5,286 nucleotides of DNA from NCBI GenBank assembly GCA_035506135.1, contig DATJPY010000026.1, positions 1 through 5,286 of the forward strand, read 5' to 3'. Source of the DNA: DATJPY01 sp035506135. GTDB taxonomy: Bacteria > Myxococcota_A > UBA9160 > PR03. Position 1 is the first letter of the stretch; every line of letters begins with the position of its first letter. Under the pieces are notes generated by a model. It saw only the letters and a program-made list of their open reading frames with translations. It was not told the origin of the DNA and made no database searches. Both the position numbers and the translations under genes were made by a program. Of the stretch, positions 1 through 5,286 are shown one piece after another.

Positions 1-1421
1 TCCCGCGGCCAGGCCACCACGAGGTCGCCTCCCGCCCGGTGCCACGTCAGCGCGCCGTAGCCGAGGAGACGGACCGACGCGGAGGCCGGCAGCGCGACGT
101 CCCCGATCCGCAGCTCGCCGGGCCGCGGTGTCCCGAGCAGGATCGCGTAGACGGCGGCGGCGCCGCCGGTGCCCGCCGGCTTGGCGGTGAAGCGCACGGC
201 GACGCCGTCTTGTGTGGAGCCTTCGGCCCGCCGCCACGGCCGGGTGCCGTAGATCGCCTCACCGTTCGCCGCGAGCCACGTGCCGAGCGCCTCGAGCCGA
301 GCCCGCTCGCGCGGCTGGATCTCGCCGTCGACGGTCGGCCCGACGTTCAGCAGCAGGTTGCCGTTCTTCGCGACGGTGTCGGCGAAGCTCCGCACCAGCT
401 CGCCGGGGTCGATCAGGTCCTCGTCGGGCTCGTTGCGGTTGTGGCCGAAGGAGTTGCCGATGCCGCGCGTCGCCTCCCACTTGAACGATCTCGCATCGCG
501 GAAGCTCGCGTACTCGGGCGTCCGGAAGTCACAGTGAGGCGGACGCGGTGGGACGAAGGTGAAGTCAGGGCGCCGCGCCAGGCGCGCGCCCGCGGCGTCG
601 GCGAGCGCCGCGAGCGGGCGTAGCCGCAAAGCCCGCGCCAGCCAGCGCGGCGCCGGCAGGAAGCGGTCGTTCACGACGCCCTCGTCGATCCGCTCGTAGT
701 AGTCGGCGAAGAGGCGCCACAGCGCACCGCCGTGCGGCGGATACGAGATGTCGTTCCACAGCACGCTCGGCTGGTAGCGCTCGATGAGCTCGCGGTAGTG
801 CGCGTCGACGTAGCGCTCGTAGGCCGGATCGAGCGGCACCGCGGCGAGACCGTCGGCGACGCCCACGATCGGATGCGACTCGAAGGTCCAGTCGAGCCCG
901 CCCGAGTAGTACACGCCGAAGCGAAGGCCCCGCGCGCGCACCGCGGCGGCCAGGTCGCCCACCGCGTCGCGCTCCGCCTGCCAGTCGGGCTGGCGCGGGT
1001 TGCGGACGGCGCTCGGCCAGAGCAGGAAGCCGTCGTGGTGCTTGGTGACGTGCACCACGTAGCGCGCGCCCGAGGCCGCGAAGAGATCGGCCCACGGCCC
1101 TGGATCGAACCGCCGCAGCGTCTCCTGGAAGCGCGCGCCGAACGCCGGATACGGCGCGTCGCCCCACACCTCGGCGTGGTGCCGTGCCGTCGGGCTCCCC
1201 GGGATCCGCATCGCGTTCCAGTACCACTCGGCGTAGGGCGTGTAGCGCTGCAAATCGCGGTAATGCGTGCGCAGCAGCTCCGCGAGCGAGCCTGCGCGCG
1301 GCGCCCAGGCCGGCACGCACGAGGGGCTCCAGTGGACGAAGATCCCGAGCTTCGCGTCCTCGAACCAGGCCGGGATGCGGTGGGCGGCGAGCGCCTTGGG
1401 ATCCGGGGCGAAGCGAGTCAC
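1..1421 (-). CDS. Alpha-L-fucosidase, glycoside hydrolase family 29 (C-terminus cut by window edge)
   Basis: Retaining exo-glycosidase that would release alpha-linked L-fucose. 473 codons are visible and the frame is still open at base 1; the family is commonly about 450 residues or longer, so little is probably missing. The (beta/alpha)8 catalytic domain comes first: LGIFVHW (25-31), YAEWYWN (63-69), TKHHDGF (126-132), RFGVYYSGGLDW (167-178), then VLWNDISYP (220-228), whose Asp224 aligns with the nucleophile of the Thermotoga maritima enzyme. FKWEATRGIGNSFGHNRNE (313-331) carries Glu316, matching its acid/base. GNLLLNVGP (354-362) is the usual family block and a beta-rich C-terminal domain follows. 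The start is a GTG at 1421; no in-frame ATG is seen in the spacer upstream, and the first conserved motif follows at the expected distance. No signal peptide is visible, so a cytoplasmic enzyme is likely. Oddity: about 40 extra residues at 254-295. Divergent from the SnoaL-like gene. Confidence 0.93.
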   Translation of the reverse strand, partial: MTRFAPDPKALAAHRIPAWFEDAKLGIFVHWSPSCVPAWAPRAGSLAELLRTHYRDLQRYTPYAEWYWNAMRIPGSPTARHHAEVWGDAPYPAFGARFQETLRRFDPGPWADLFAASGARYVVHVTKHHDGFLLWPSAVRNPRQPDWQAERDAVGDLAAAVRARGLRFGVYYSGGLDWTFESHPIVGVADGLAAVPLDPAYERYVDAHYRELIERYQPSVLWNDISYPPHGGALWRLFADYYERIDEGVVNDRFLPAPRWLARALRLRPLAALADAAGARLARRPDFTFVPPRPPHCDFRTPEYASFRDARSFKWEATRGIGNSFGHNRNEPDEDLIDPGELVRSFADTVAKNGNLLLNVGPTVDGEIQPRERARLEALGTWLAANGEAIYGTRPWRRAEGSTQDGVAVRFTAKPAGTGGAAAVYAILLGTPRPGELRIGDVALPASASVRLLGYGALTWHRAGGDLVVAWPR

Positions 1422-1465
1422 GGGGGCGCTAGCATACGCGGATCGCCGACGAGAGGAAGTCGCCC
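1422..1465. promoter_or_regulatory. 44-bp divergent spacer with overlapping -10-like elements
   Basis: This is the only spacer between the fucosidase (minus) and the SnoaL-like gene (plus). The 7-bp core TAGCATA at 1430-1436 reads TAGCAT on the plus strand and TATGCT (1436 to 1431) on the minus strand. Both fit TANNNT and match 4 of 6 bases of the sigma-70 consensus. Normal spacing puts the plus-strand start near 1442, leaving a leader of about 24 nt that contains a Shine-Dalgarno site. It puts the minus-strand start near 1424, about 3 nt before the GTG. No clear -35 hexamer is seen for either direction. The assignment is inference from sequence. Confidence 0.4.
1453..1459 (+). promoter_or_regulatory. 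Ribosome binding site of the SnoaL-like gene
   Basis: GAGGAAG at 1453-1459 contains AGGA (1454-1457), which ends 8 nt before the ATG at 1466. It supports that start codon. It is the clearest Shine-Dalgarno site in the window; the other starts have none or only poorly placed ones. Confidence 0.65.
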
Positions 1466-1984
1466 ATGCCCGCCGACGACGCCGTCGCGGCGCTTCGCGT
1501 GCTCGAAGCGCGCGTGCGCGCCCTCGAGGACGCCGAGGCCATCCGCAGGCTCAAGGCCCGCTACGCCGAGCGGGTCGACGCGCGCTACGCGGACGGCCGC
1601 ATCGCGGAGCCGGCCGCGGTCGAGGAGCTCGCCCGCCAGATCGCCGCGCTCTTCACCGAGGACGCGGTCTGGGACGGCGGCCCCGCGCTCGGCCTCTGCC
1701 GCGGGCGCGACGCCATCCGCGAGCGCATGGCGAAGCCGACCCTGCACTTCTCCTGGCACTACTTCGTGAAGCCCCGCATCGAGGTCGACGGCGACCGCGC
1801 GACCGGCCGTTGGGACCTCCTCGCGCCGTGCACGACCTCCGACGATCGCCCGATGTGGATGGCCGGGGTCGAGGACGACGTCTACCGCCGCGTCGGTGGC
1901 GAGTGGCTCCACGCGAGCATGAAGCTGCGCGTCGTCTTCATGGCGCCGCACGACCGCGGCTGGGCGAAGCGAAAGCCGGGCTAG
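1466..1984 (+). CDS. SnoaL/NTF2-like fold protein (nuclear transport factor 2 family)
   Basis: 172-residue protein with the layout of the SnoaL-like branch of the NTF2 superfamily. A charged N-terminal helix (about 6-33, with AEAIRRLKARYAERVD at 23-38) is followed by ALFTEDAVWDGG (61-72), a GRDAIRERM helix (80-88), HFSWHYFVKPRIEVDGDRAT (94-113) and GRWDLLAP (114-121). It ends in strands built around YRRVGGEWLHASMKLRVVF (140-158). The curved sheet forms a pocket that in relatives binds small hydrophobic molecules; members act as dehydratases, isomerases or cyclases on polyketides and steroids, and many have no known reaction. His94, His98, Tyr33 and Asp38 are candidate pocket residues, but I cannot assign a reaction. 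No signal peptide, so cytoplasmic. The ATG is backed by a well-spaced AGGA. Divergent from the fucosidase and convergent on the LLM oxidoreductase, whose stop codon it overlaps. Confidence 0.85.
   Translation: MPADDAVAALRVLEARVRALEDAEAIRRLKARYAERVDARYADGRIAEPAAVEELARQIAALFTEDAVWDGGPALGLCRGRDAIRERMAKPTLHFSWHYFVKPRIEVDGDRATGRWDLLAPCTTSDDRPMWMAGVEDDVYRRVGGEWLHASMKLRVVFMAPHDRGWAKRKPG
1981..1984. other. CTAG shared by two convergent stop codons
   Basis: The palindrome CTAG supplies the TAG stop of the plus-strand SnoaL-like gene (1982-1984) and the TAG stop of the minus-strand oxidoreductase (1983 to 1981). The genes therefore overlap by 4 bp and have no room for an intergenic terminator. Transcription of each must end inside, or read antisense into, the other unless a factor stops it. 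Confidence 0.9.
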
Positions 1985-2838
1985 AGCGACGCGATCTCCT
2001 CGAAGAACGGGCGCAGGTCGGCGCGCGCGCGCGCGTGTCGCCCGAGCGCGAAGGCAGCGATGGTGACGCCGGCCTCGCGCATCCGCGGCAGCGCGTCGAG
2101 CGCCGGCGCATGGGCGCGCACGCCGAGTGTCGCCGGGTCCCGGCCAGCCCGGGCGAACGCCTCGCGCAGGACGCTGACGCCGCGCGCGATCTCGTCGAGG
2201 TCGCTCCCGATCGGGAGCCAGCCGGCGCCGAGCTCGGCGATCCGCTCGACGTTCCGAGGGGTCAGCGCGACGCCGAACCAGATCGGGATGCCGCCCGGCT
2301 GCAGCGGGCGCGGCAGGCACGAGAGGTCGTCGAATCGGACGGTCGGCGAGTGGAACGAGGTCGGCCCTCCGCTCCAGAGCGCGCGGCAGGCTCGGAGCTG
2401 GTCGTCGAGCCGCGCGGCGCGCCCCTCGAACGGCACCCCGGCGGCGTCGAACTCCTCGCGCTGCCAGCCGACCCCGACGCCGAGGTCGAGGCGCCCCCGC
2501 GACAGCACGTCGAGCGTGGCGGCCGTCTTCGCGAGCACGAGCGCCGAGCGCAGCGGTGCGACGAGCACGCTGGTGGCGAGGCGGATCCGCTGCGTCGCGC
2601 CCGCCATCGCCGCGAGGACGACGAGCGGCTCGAGCCACGGCTCGTCGGCCGGTAGCGGGAAGCGCCCGTACGGATAGCGGTCGATGCGCGGTCCGATCGC
2701 GAGATGGTCGGGAACGGCGATCTGGTCGATGCCCGCCGCATCCGCCATCGCCGCCGCGTCGATGACACCGGCGAGCGACTCGCCGAAGAGACGCGAGATC
2801 CCGGAGAGCGTGATCGATACGCGCAGCCCCTCGCCCAT
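1981..2838 (-). CDS. LLM class (luciferase-like) oxidoreductase, probably F420-dependent
   Basis: 285-residue TIM-barrel flavin/F420 oxidoreductase of the bacterial luciferase-like superfamily. It resembles the mid-size subfamily annotated as probable F420-dependent oxidoreductases (TIGR03619-like), usually about 280-300 residues. Landmarks are AAAMADAAGIDQIAVPDHLA (28-47), RIRLATSVLVAPLRSALVLAK (84-104), the hallmark TLDVLSRGRLDLGVGVGWQ (108-126), REEFDAAGVPFEGRAARLDDQ (127-147), ALWSGGPTSFHS (153-164) and LPRPLQPGGIPIWFG (175-189). NVERIAELGAGWLPIG (196-211) is the usual late substrate/cofactor loop block. The substrate is unknown; relatives carry out hydride transfer or Baeyer-Villiger-like and desulfonation chemistry. 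FMN rather than F420 use cannot be excluded. The ATG at 2838 lacks a Shine-Dalgarno site but lies about 4 nt from a predicted transcription start. Its far end contains an alternating GC tract encoding RHARARA. Divergent from the DUF1214 gene. Confidence 0.92.
   Translation of the reverse strand: MGEGLRVSITLSGISRLFGESLAGVIDAAAMADAAGIDQIAVPDHLAIGPRIDRYPYGRFPLPADEPWLEPLVVLAAMAGATQRIRLATSVLVAPLRSALVLAKTAATLDVLSRGRLDLGVGVGWQREEFDAAGVPFEGRAARLDDQLRACRALWSGGPTSFHSPTVRFDDLSCLPRPLQPGGIPIWFGVALTPRNVERIAELGAGWLPIGSDLDEIARGVSVLREAFARAGRDPATLGVRAHAPALDALPRMREAGVTIAAFALGRHARARADLRPFFEEIASL
2021..2038. repeat. Alternating purine-pyrimidine tract, (GC)7 plus GTGT
   Basis: Eighteen bases of strict purine-pyrimidine alternation, mostly GC dinucleotide repeats, lie within the 3' end of the LLM oxidoreductase and encode Arg-Ala repeats around residues 267-273. 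Such a tract could adopt Z-DNA under negative supercoiling and is prone to polymerase slippage. Here it may simply reflect codon bias. Confidence 0.8.
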
Positions 2839-2864
2839 GCGGGGCCGTACTATACTCCGCGCCC
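2839..2864. promoter_or_regulatory. 26-bp bidirectional promoter with overlapping -10 elements
   Basis: This A/T-rich patch in otherwise G/C-rich DNA separates two divergent ATGs. The plus strand has TATACT at 2851-2856 and the minus strand has TATAGT at 2854-2849; each matches 5 of 6 bases of the TATAAT consensus and they overlap by 4 bp. TSS spacing of 6-8 nt past the hexamer puts the plus start at about 2863-2865, which is at or just before the ATG at 2865. It puts the minus start near 2842, about 4 nt before the ATG at 2838. Neither gene has a Shine-Dalgarno site, which agrees with leaderless or near-leaderless mRNAs. No good -35 is visible; any such element would lie inside the opposing coding region. 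Confidence 0.6.
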
Positions 2865-3968
2865 ATGTCCGACGACGACGCGACGAGGCGCATCCTCACC
2901 GGCGCGAGCTGGGCCGACTTCTGCGACCGCCTGAAGCAGGCGGGCGACGTGATCCTGCGCGACGGCTCGCCCGACGACGCCTTCGACCGCGCCGAGGGCT
3001 TCCGCTACCTCTCCCGGCTGGCGCGCGTCGCGCTCGAGTCGTACATCGAGTTCGCCGACCCGCTCTTCCCAGTGCTGCGGCGCCCCGCACACGAGACGGT
3101 GAAGATCGGCGCCGACAACCCCGACAACTACTACCAGAGCGCCGCGGTGAGCGGGGCGCACGAGTACCGCCTCTCCGGCACGCGCGGCACCGTGCACTAC
3201 CTGGGCTTCGGCACCTACGCCGGGAGCTATGGATCCAAGGGCCGGCGCGGCCAGACCGGCTACCTCGACGCGCGCGAGATGGAGATCGGGCCCGACGGGC
3301 GCTTCGAGGTCCTGCTCTCGGTGCGCGAGCCGAAGCAGGGGAGCTGGCTGCGCATGGAGCCGGACACCTCGAGCCTGATCGTGCGTCAGACCTTCGAGGA
3401 CCGCGCGCGCGAGGCCATCGCCGAGCTTCGCCTCGAGCGCCTCGGCGCGGGCGCGAGTCCTGCTCCCGTGACGGCGGAGCACGTCGATCGCGGGCTAGAG
3501 GCGGCGGCCGCCTACGTGGCGGGCACCGCGGCGCTCTTCGCAGACTGGGCGGAGGGCTTCGCCAGGCGCAAGAACGAGCTGCCGCGCTTCGACCCGGCGG
3601 TGGCGGCGGCCGCGCACGGCGACCCCAACATCGTCTACTACCACGGCTACTGGGAGCTCGGGCCCGACGAGGCGCTCGTGATCGACGTGGTGCCGCCGCG
3701 CTGCGAGTACTGGAACTTCCAGCTCAACAACCACTGGATGGAGTCGCTCGACTACCGCTATCACCAGATCGCACTGAACCACCACGGAGCGCGCCGGCGG
3801 CCCGACGGCTCGGTGCGCCTGGTGGTGGCGCACGAGGATCCGGGTGTCGACAACTGGCTCGACACGGCCGGGCACGCGCGAGGGACCATGTGCCTGCGCT
3901 GGGTCGGGGCGGACTCCCACCCCGATCCCAGCACCCGGGTGATGAAGCGCGCCGAGCTGCGGCCGTAG
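2865..3968 (+). CDS. DUF1214 domain-containing protein
   Basis: 367-residue protein of unknown biochemical function. The C-terminal part, about 260-345, has the DUF1214 pattern: a Tyr/Trp-rich block CEYWNFQLNNHWMESLDY (280-297), then ALNHHGARRRPDGSVRLVVA (303-322), then DPGVDNWLDTAGHARGTMCLRW (325-346). The N-terminal half has a helical start (SWADFCDRLKQAGDVIL, 15-31), an ADPLFPVLRR segment (64-73) and a beta-rich aromatic and glycine stretch with DNPDNYYQSA (84-93) and YLGFGTYAGSYG (112-123). No DUF1254 partner domain is seen, unlike many DUF1254-DUF1214 proteins. No signal peptide or membrane segment is visible. Relatives are common in mycobacteria and other high-GC bacteria, often near lipid or steroid catabolism genes (recalled, not checked). 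The ATG has no Shine-Dalgarno site but follows the TATACT hexamer by 8 nt, as expected for a leaderless start. A hairpin follows the TAG stop. Confidence 0.85.
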   Translation: MSDDDATRRILTGASWADFCDRLKQAGDVILRDGSPDDAFDRAEGFRYLSRLARVALESYIEFADPLFPVLRRPAHETVKIGADNPDNYYQSAAVSGAHEYRLSGTRGTVHYLGFGTYAGSYGSKGRRGQTGYLDAREMEIGPDGRFEVLLSVREPKQGSWLRMEPDTSSLIVRQTFEDRAREAIAELRLERLGAGASPAPVTAEHVDRGLEAAAAYVAGTAALFADWAEGFARRKNELPRFDPAVAAAAHGDPNIVYYHGYWELGPDEALVIDVVPPRCEYWNFQLNNHWMESLDYRYHQIALNHHGARRRPDGSVRLVVAHEDPGVDNWLDTAGHARGTMCLRWVGADSHPDPSTRVMKRAELRP

Positions 3969-3971
3969 AGC

Positions 3972-3996
3972 GCGCCCGGCGGTTGCCACCGGGCGC
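3972..3996 (+). terminator. GC-rich hairpin between the DUF1214 and phosphoesterase genes
   Basis: A perfect 8-bp inverted repeat, GCGCCCGG (3972-3979) and CCGGGCGC (3989-3996), flanks a 9-nt loop and begins 4 nt after the DUF1214 stop codon. The loop could close further with two G-C pairs after one mismatch. No T-tract follows, so it is not a classical intrinsic terminator. It could be a T-less terminator, an mRNA 3'-end stabiliser, or chance in GC-rich DNA, although its position right after a stop codon favours a role. Confidence 0.4.
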
Positions 3997-4019
3997 CCGC
4001 CCCTGCCACTCTCCAGGGT

Positions 4020-5286
4020 ATGAAGACGCGCCCCGTCCTCGCGCTGGTCCCGCTCACCCTGCTCGCGCTCGGCATCGGTCCGTGCTCCCCCTCGGTCCCG
4101 GACTGTCGATTCGGGGCCGGCGCCCTGCCGGTCGACACGCTGCCGCCCGGAACGCCGCACGGCGACGCGATCCCGATCCAGCACATCGTGGTGCTGATGC
4201 AGGAGAACCGGTCCTTCGACCACTACTTCGACCAGCTCTTCCGCGAGAACGCCCCGCCGGCGCGCCGGCTGGCTCCCCTGCCGCCGAACCCCGATCCCCT
4301 CGGCGGCCCCCCGATCCACCCGTTCCACCAGACCCACGTCTGCGAGGTCGCCGACCTGAACCACTCCTGGGACGGCACGCACAACTCGTGGGACAACGGC
4401 CAGATGGACGGCTTCACCGCCGCCAACGAGAACGCGCTCGACCCGAACGGCTCGCGAACCATGGGCTACCACGACGGCGCCGACCTGCCCTTCTACTACG
4501 CGCTCTACTCCACCTTCGCGATGGGCGACCGCTACTTCGCGTCGGTGCTGGGGCCGACCTATCCGAACCGCCTCTACCTCTTCGCTGCCACGTCGTTCGG
4601 CCACATCAAGAACGACTTCCCGAAGAAGGGCGAGTACTCGCCGAGCATCTTCGATCGCATGGACGACGGCGGCGTGTCGTGGAAGGTCTACTACAGCGAC
4701 CTGCCCTTCACGGTGCTGCTCGACCGCGTGATCAAGTCCCCGGCCAAGCAGGCGACGATGGACCAGTTCTACGCCGACGCCGCCGCCGGCACGCTGCCGC
4801 AGGTGAGCGTGCTCGAGCCGGCGTACTTCGGCACGGCGGCCGAGGAGTCCGACGAGCACCCGCCGTCGGACTTCCAGGTGGGCCAGAACTTCGTGGCGGG
4901 CGTGATCCAGGCGCTCTTCGCGAGCCCCAACTGGCCGACCTCGGCGCTCTTCCTCACCTACGACGAGCACGGCGGCTACTACGACCACGTCCCGCCGCCG
5001 GCCGCCTGCGTGCCCGGCGACAAGCCGCCGATGCTCCAGCCCGGCAACTACGTCGCCGACTTCGACCACTTCGGCGTGCGCGTGCCGTTCGTCGTGATCT
5101 CGCCCTTCTCGAAGCCGCACTTCCTGTCGCACGTGCCCCACGATCACACCTCGATCACGCGCTTCATCGAGGCGCGCTTCGACCTGCCGGCGCTCACCGG
5201 CCGCGACGCCAACTCGGTCCCGCCGTTCGAGTTCTTTGACTTCGAACACCCGGCGTTCCTGACGCCGCCGTCGCTCCCCGACGCGC
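4020..5286 (+). CDS. Exported phosphoesterase, phospholipase C / acid phosphatase AcpA family (C-terminus cut by window edge)
   Basis: 422 codons are visible with no stop before the window ends. The family (PF04185) includes bacterial non-specific phospholipases C and acid phosphatase AcpA, which hydrolyse phosphate esters outside the cytoplasm with a divalent metal. Residues 1-22 look like a Sec-type signal: MKTR, then a hydrophobic Leu/Val/Ala core, ending near GIGPC. There is no twin-arginine motif. IQHIVVLMQENRSFDHYF (53-70) is the family signature; Glu62 and Asn63 should bind metal. NHSWDGTHNSWDNGQMDGF (114-132) and GPTYPNRLYLFAATSFG (178-194) follow, with Thr180 at the position of the Ser/Thr nucleophile. 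LTYDEHGGYYDHVPPP (312-327) gives metal ligands Asp315 and Glu316, and VPHDHTSITRFIE (372-384) gives His374 and His376. Residue roles come from the family, not from this protein. Start choice is uncertain: AGGG sits only 1 nt before the ATG. The gene lies 51 bp after DUF1214 with a hairpin between, so separate transcription is plausible. Confidence 0.92.
   Translation, partial: MKTRPVLALVPLTLLALGIGPCSPSVPDCRFGAGALPVDTLPPGTPHGDAIPIQHIVVLMQENRSFDHYFDQLFRENAPPARRLAPLPPNPDPLGGPPIHPFHQTHVCEVADLNHSWDGTHNSWDNGQMDGFTAANENALDPNGSRTMGYHDGADLPFYYALYSTFAMGDRYFASVLGPTYPNRLYLFAATSFGHIKNDFPKKGEYSPSIFDRMDDGGVSWKVYYSDLPFTVLLDRVIKSPAKQATMDQFYADAAAGTLPQVSVLEPAYFGTAAEESDEHPPSDFQVGQNFVAGVIQALFASPNWPTSALFLTYDEHGGYYDHVPPPAACVPGDKPPMLQPGNYVADFDHFGVRVPFVVISPFSKPHFLSHVPHDHTSITRFIEARFDLPALTGRDANSVPPFEFFDFEHPAFLTPPSLPDA

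Noticed and set aside
732..1769. 345-codon plus-strand frame opposite the fucosidase and overlapping the SnoaL-like gene
   Set aside because: It is antisense to conserved GH29 motifs, then out of frame with a gene that has a good ribosome binding site. It shows no domain.
1418..2899. 493-codon minus-strand frame spanning the SnoaL-like gene and the oxidoreductase region
   Set aside because: It is in a different frame from the conserved LLM protein, with Arg-rich composition and no motif. It also crosses the promoter region at 2839-2864.
3983..4019. Possible sigma-70 promoter for the phosphoesterase: TTGCCA at 3983-3988 as -35
   Set aside because: The -35 is one mismatch from consensus, but the only candidate -10 at proper spacing is CACTCT (4007-4012), which is poor. 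The -35 also lies in the hairpin loop.
2684..5239. 851-codon open frame on the plus strand overlapping three genes
   Set aside because: The product is Arg/Ala/Pro-rich and runs out of frame through the oxidoreductase antisense, the DUF1214 gene and the phosphoesterase. It has no family motif and results from high GC content.
3495..5249. 584-codon open frame on the minus strand opposite the DUF1214 and phosphoesterase genes
   Set aside because: The translation is Arg/Val/Gly-rich low-complexity with no recognisable domain, and the opposite strand carries two clear conserved families. It is a typical antisense shadow in GC-rich DNA, where stop codons are rare.
1..5286. Possible novel defence or mobile system
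   Set aside because: No nuclease, methyltransferase, toxin-antitoxin, transposase, integrase, direct-repeat array or tRNA-end signature was found on either strand. All five genes belong to metabolic or hydrolytic families.

Overview
This window is very G+C-rich chromosomal DNA from a bacterium. It is packed with five protein-coding genes and has almost no spacer. The mix of genes is a luciferase-like (probably F420-dependent) oxidoreductase, a SnoaL/NTF2-fold protein, a DUF1214 protein, a GH29 fucosidase and a phospholipase C-type phosphoesterase. Together with the strong C/G bias at third codon positions, this suggests a high-GC environmental lineage such as Actinomycetota, Myxococcota or uncultured Binatota-like soil or marine bacteria. 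The sequence alone does not settle the phylum. I saw no rRNA, tRNA, CRISPR array, insertion sequence, attachment site or phage gene.

Layout. (1) Positions 1-1421, minus strand: a nearly complete GH29 alpha-L-fucosidase whose C-terminus runs off the left edge. (2) Positions 1422-1465: a 44-bp divergent spacer with overlapping -10-like hexamers on both strands. (3) Positions 1466-1984, plus: a small SnoaL/NTF2-like protein. (4) Positions 1981-2838, minus: an LLM-class oxidoreductase that converges on gene 3; the two stop codons share one CTAG palindrome. (5) Positions 2839-2864: a 26-bp divergent spacer with two overlapping near-consensus -10 hexamers, placed so that both transcripts would have almost no 5' leader. 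(6) Positions 2865-3968, plus: a DUF1214 protein. (7) Positions 3969-4019: a short spacer with a GC-rich hairpin. (8) Positions 4020-5286, plus: an exported phospholipase C/acid phosphatase-family phosphoesterase, cut off at the right edge.

The genes do not form an obvious single pathway. SnoaL-like, LLM and DUF1214 proteins often occur in lipid, steroid or xenobiotic catabolic neighbourhoods of high-GC bacteria, and a secreted phosphoesterase and a fucosidase would fit scavenging of phosphate and sugars. That functional link is inference. I found no convincing new multi-gene system. The most interesting signal is regulatory: two successive divergent gene pairs, each apparently served by a tiny bidirectional promoter made of overlapping, oppositely oriented -10 elements.
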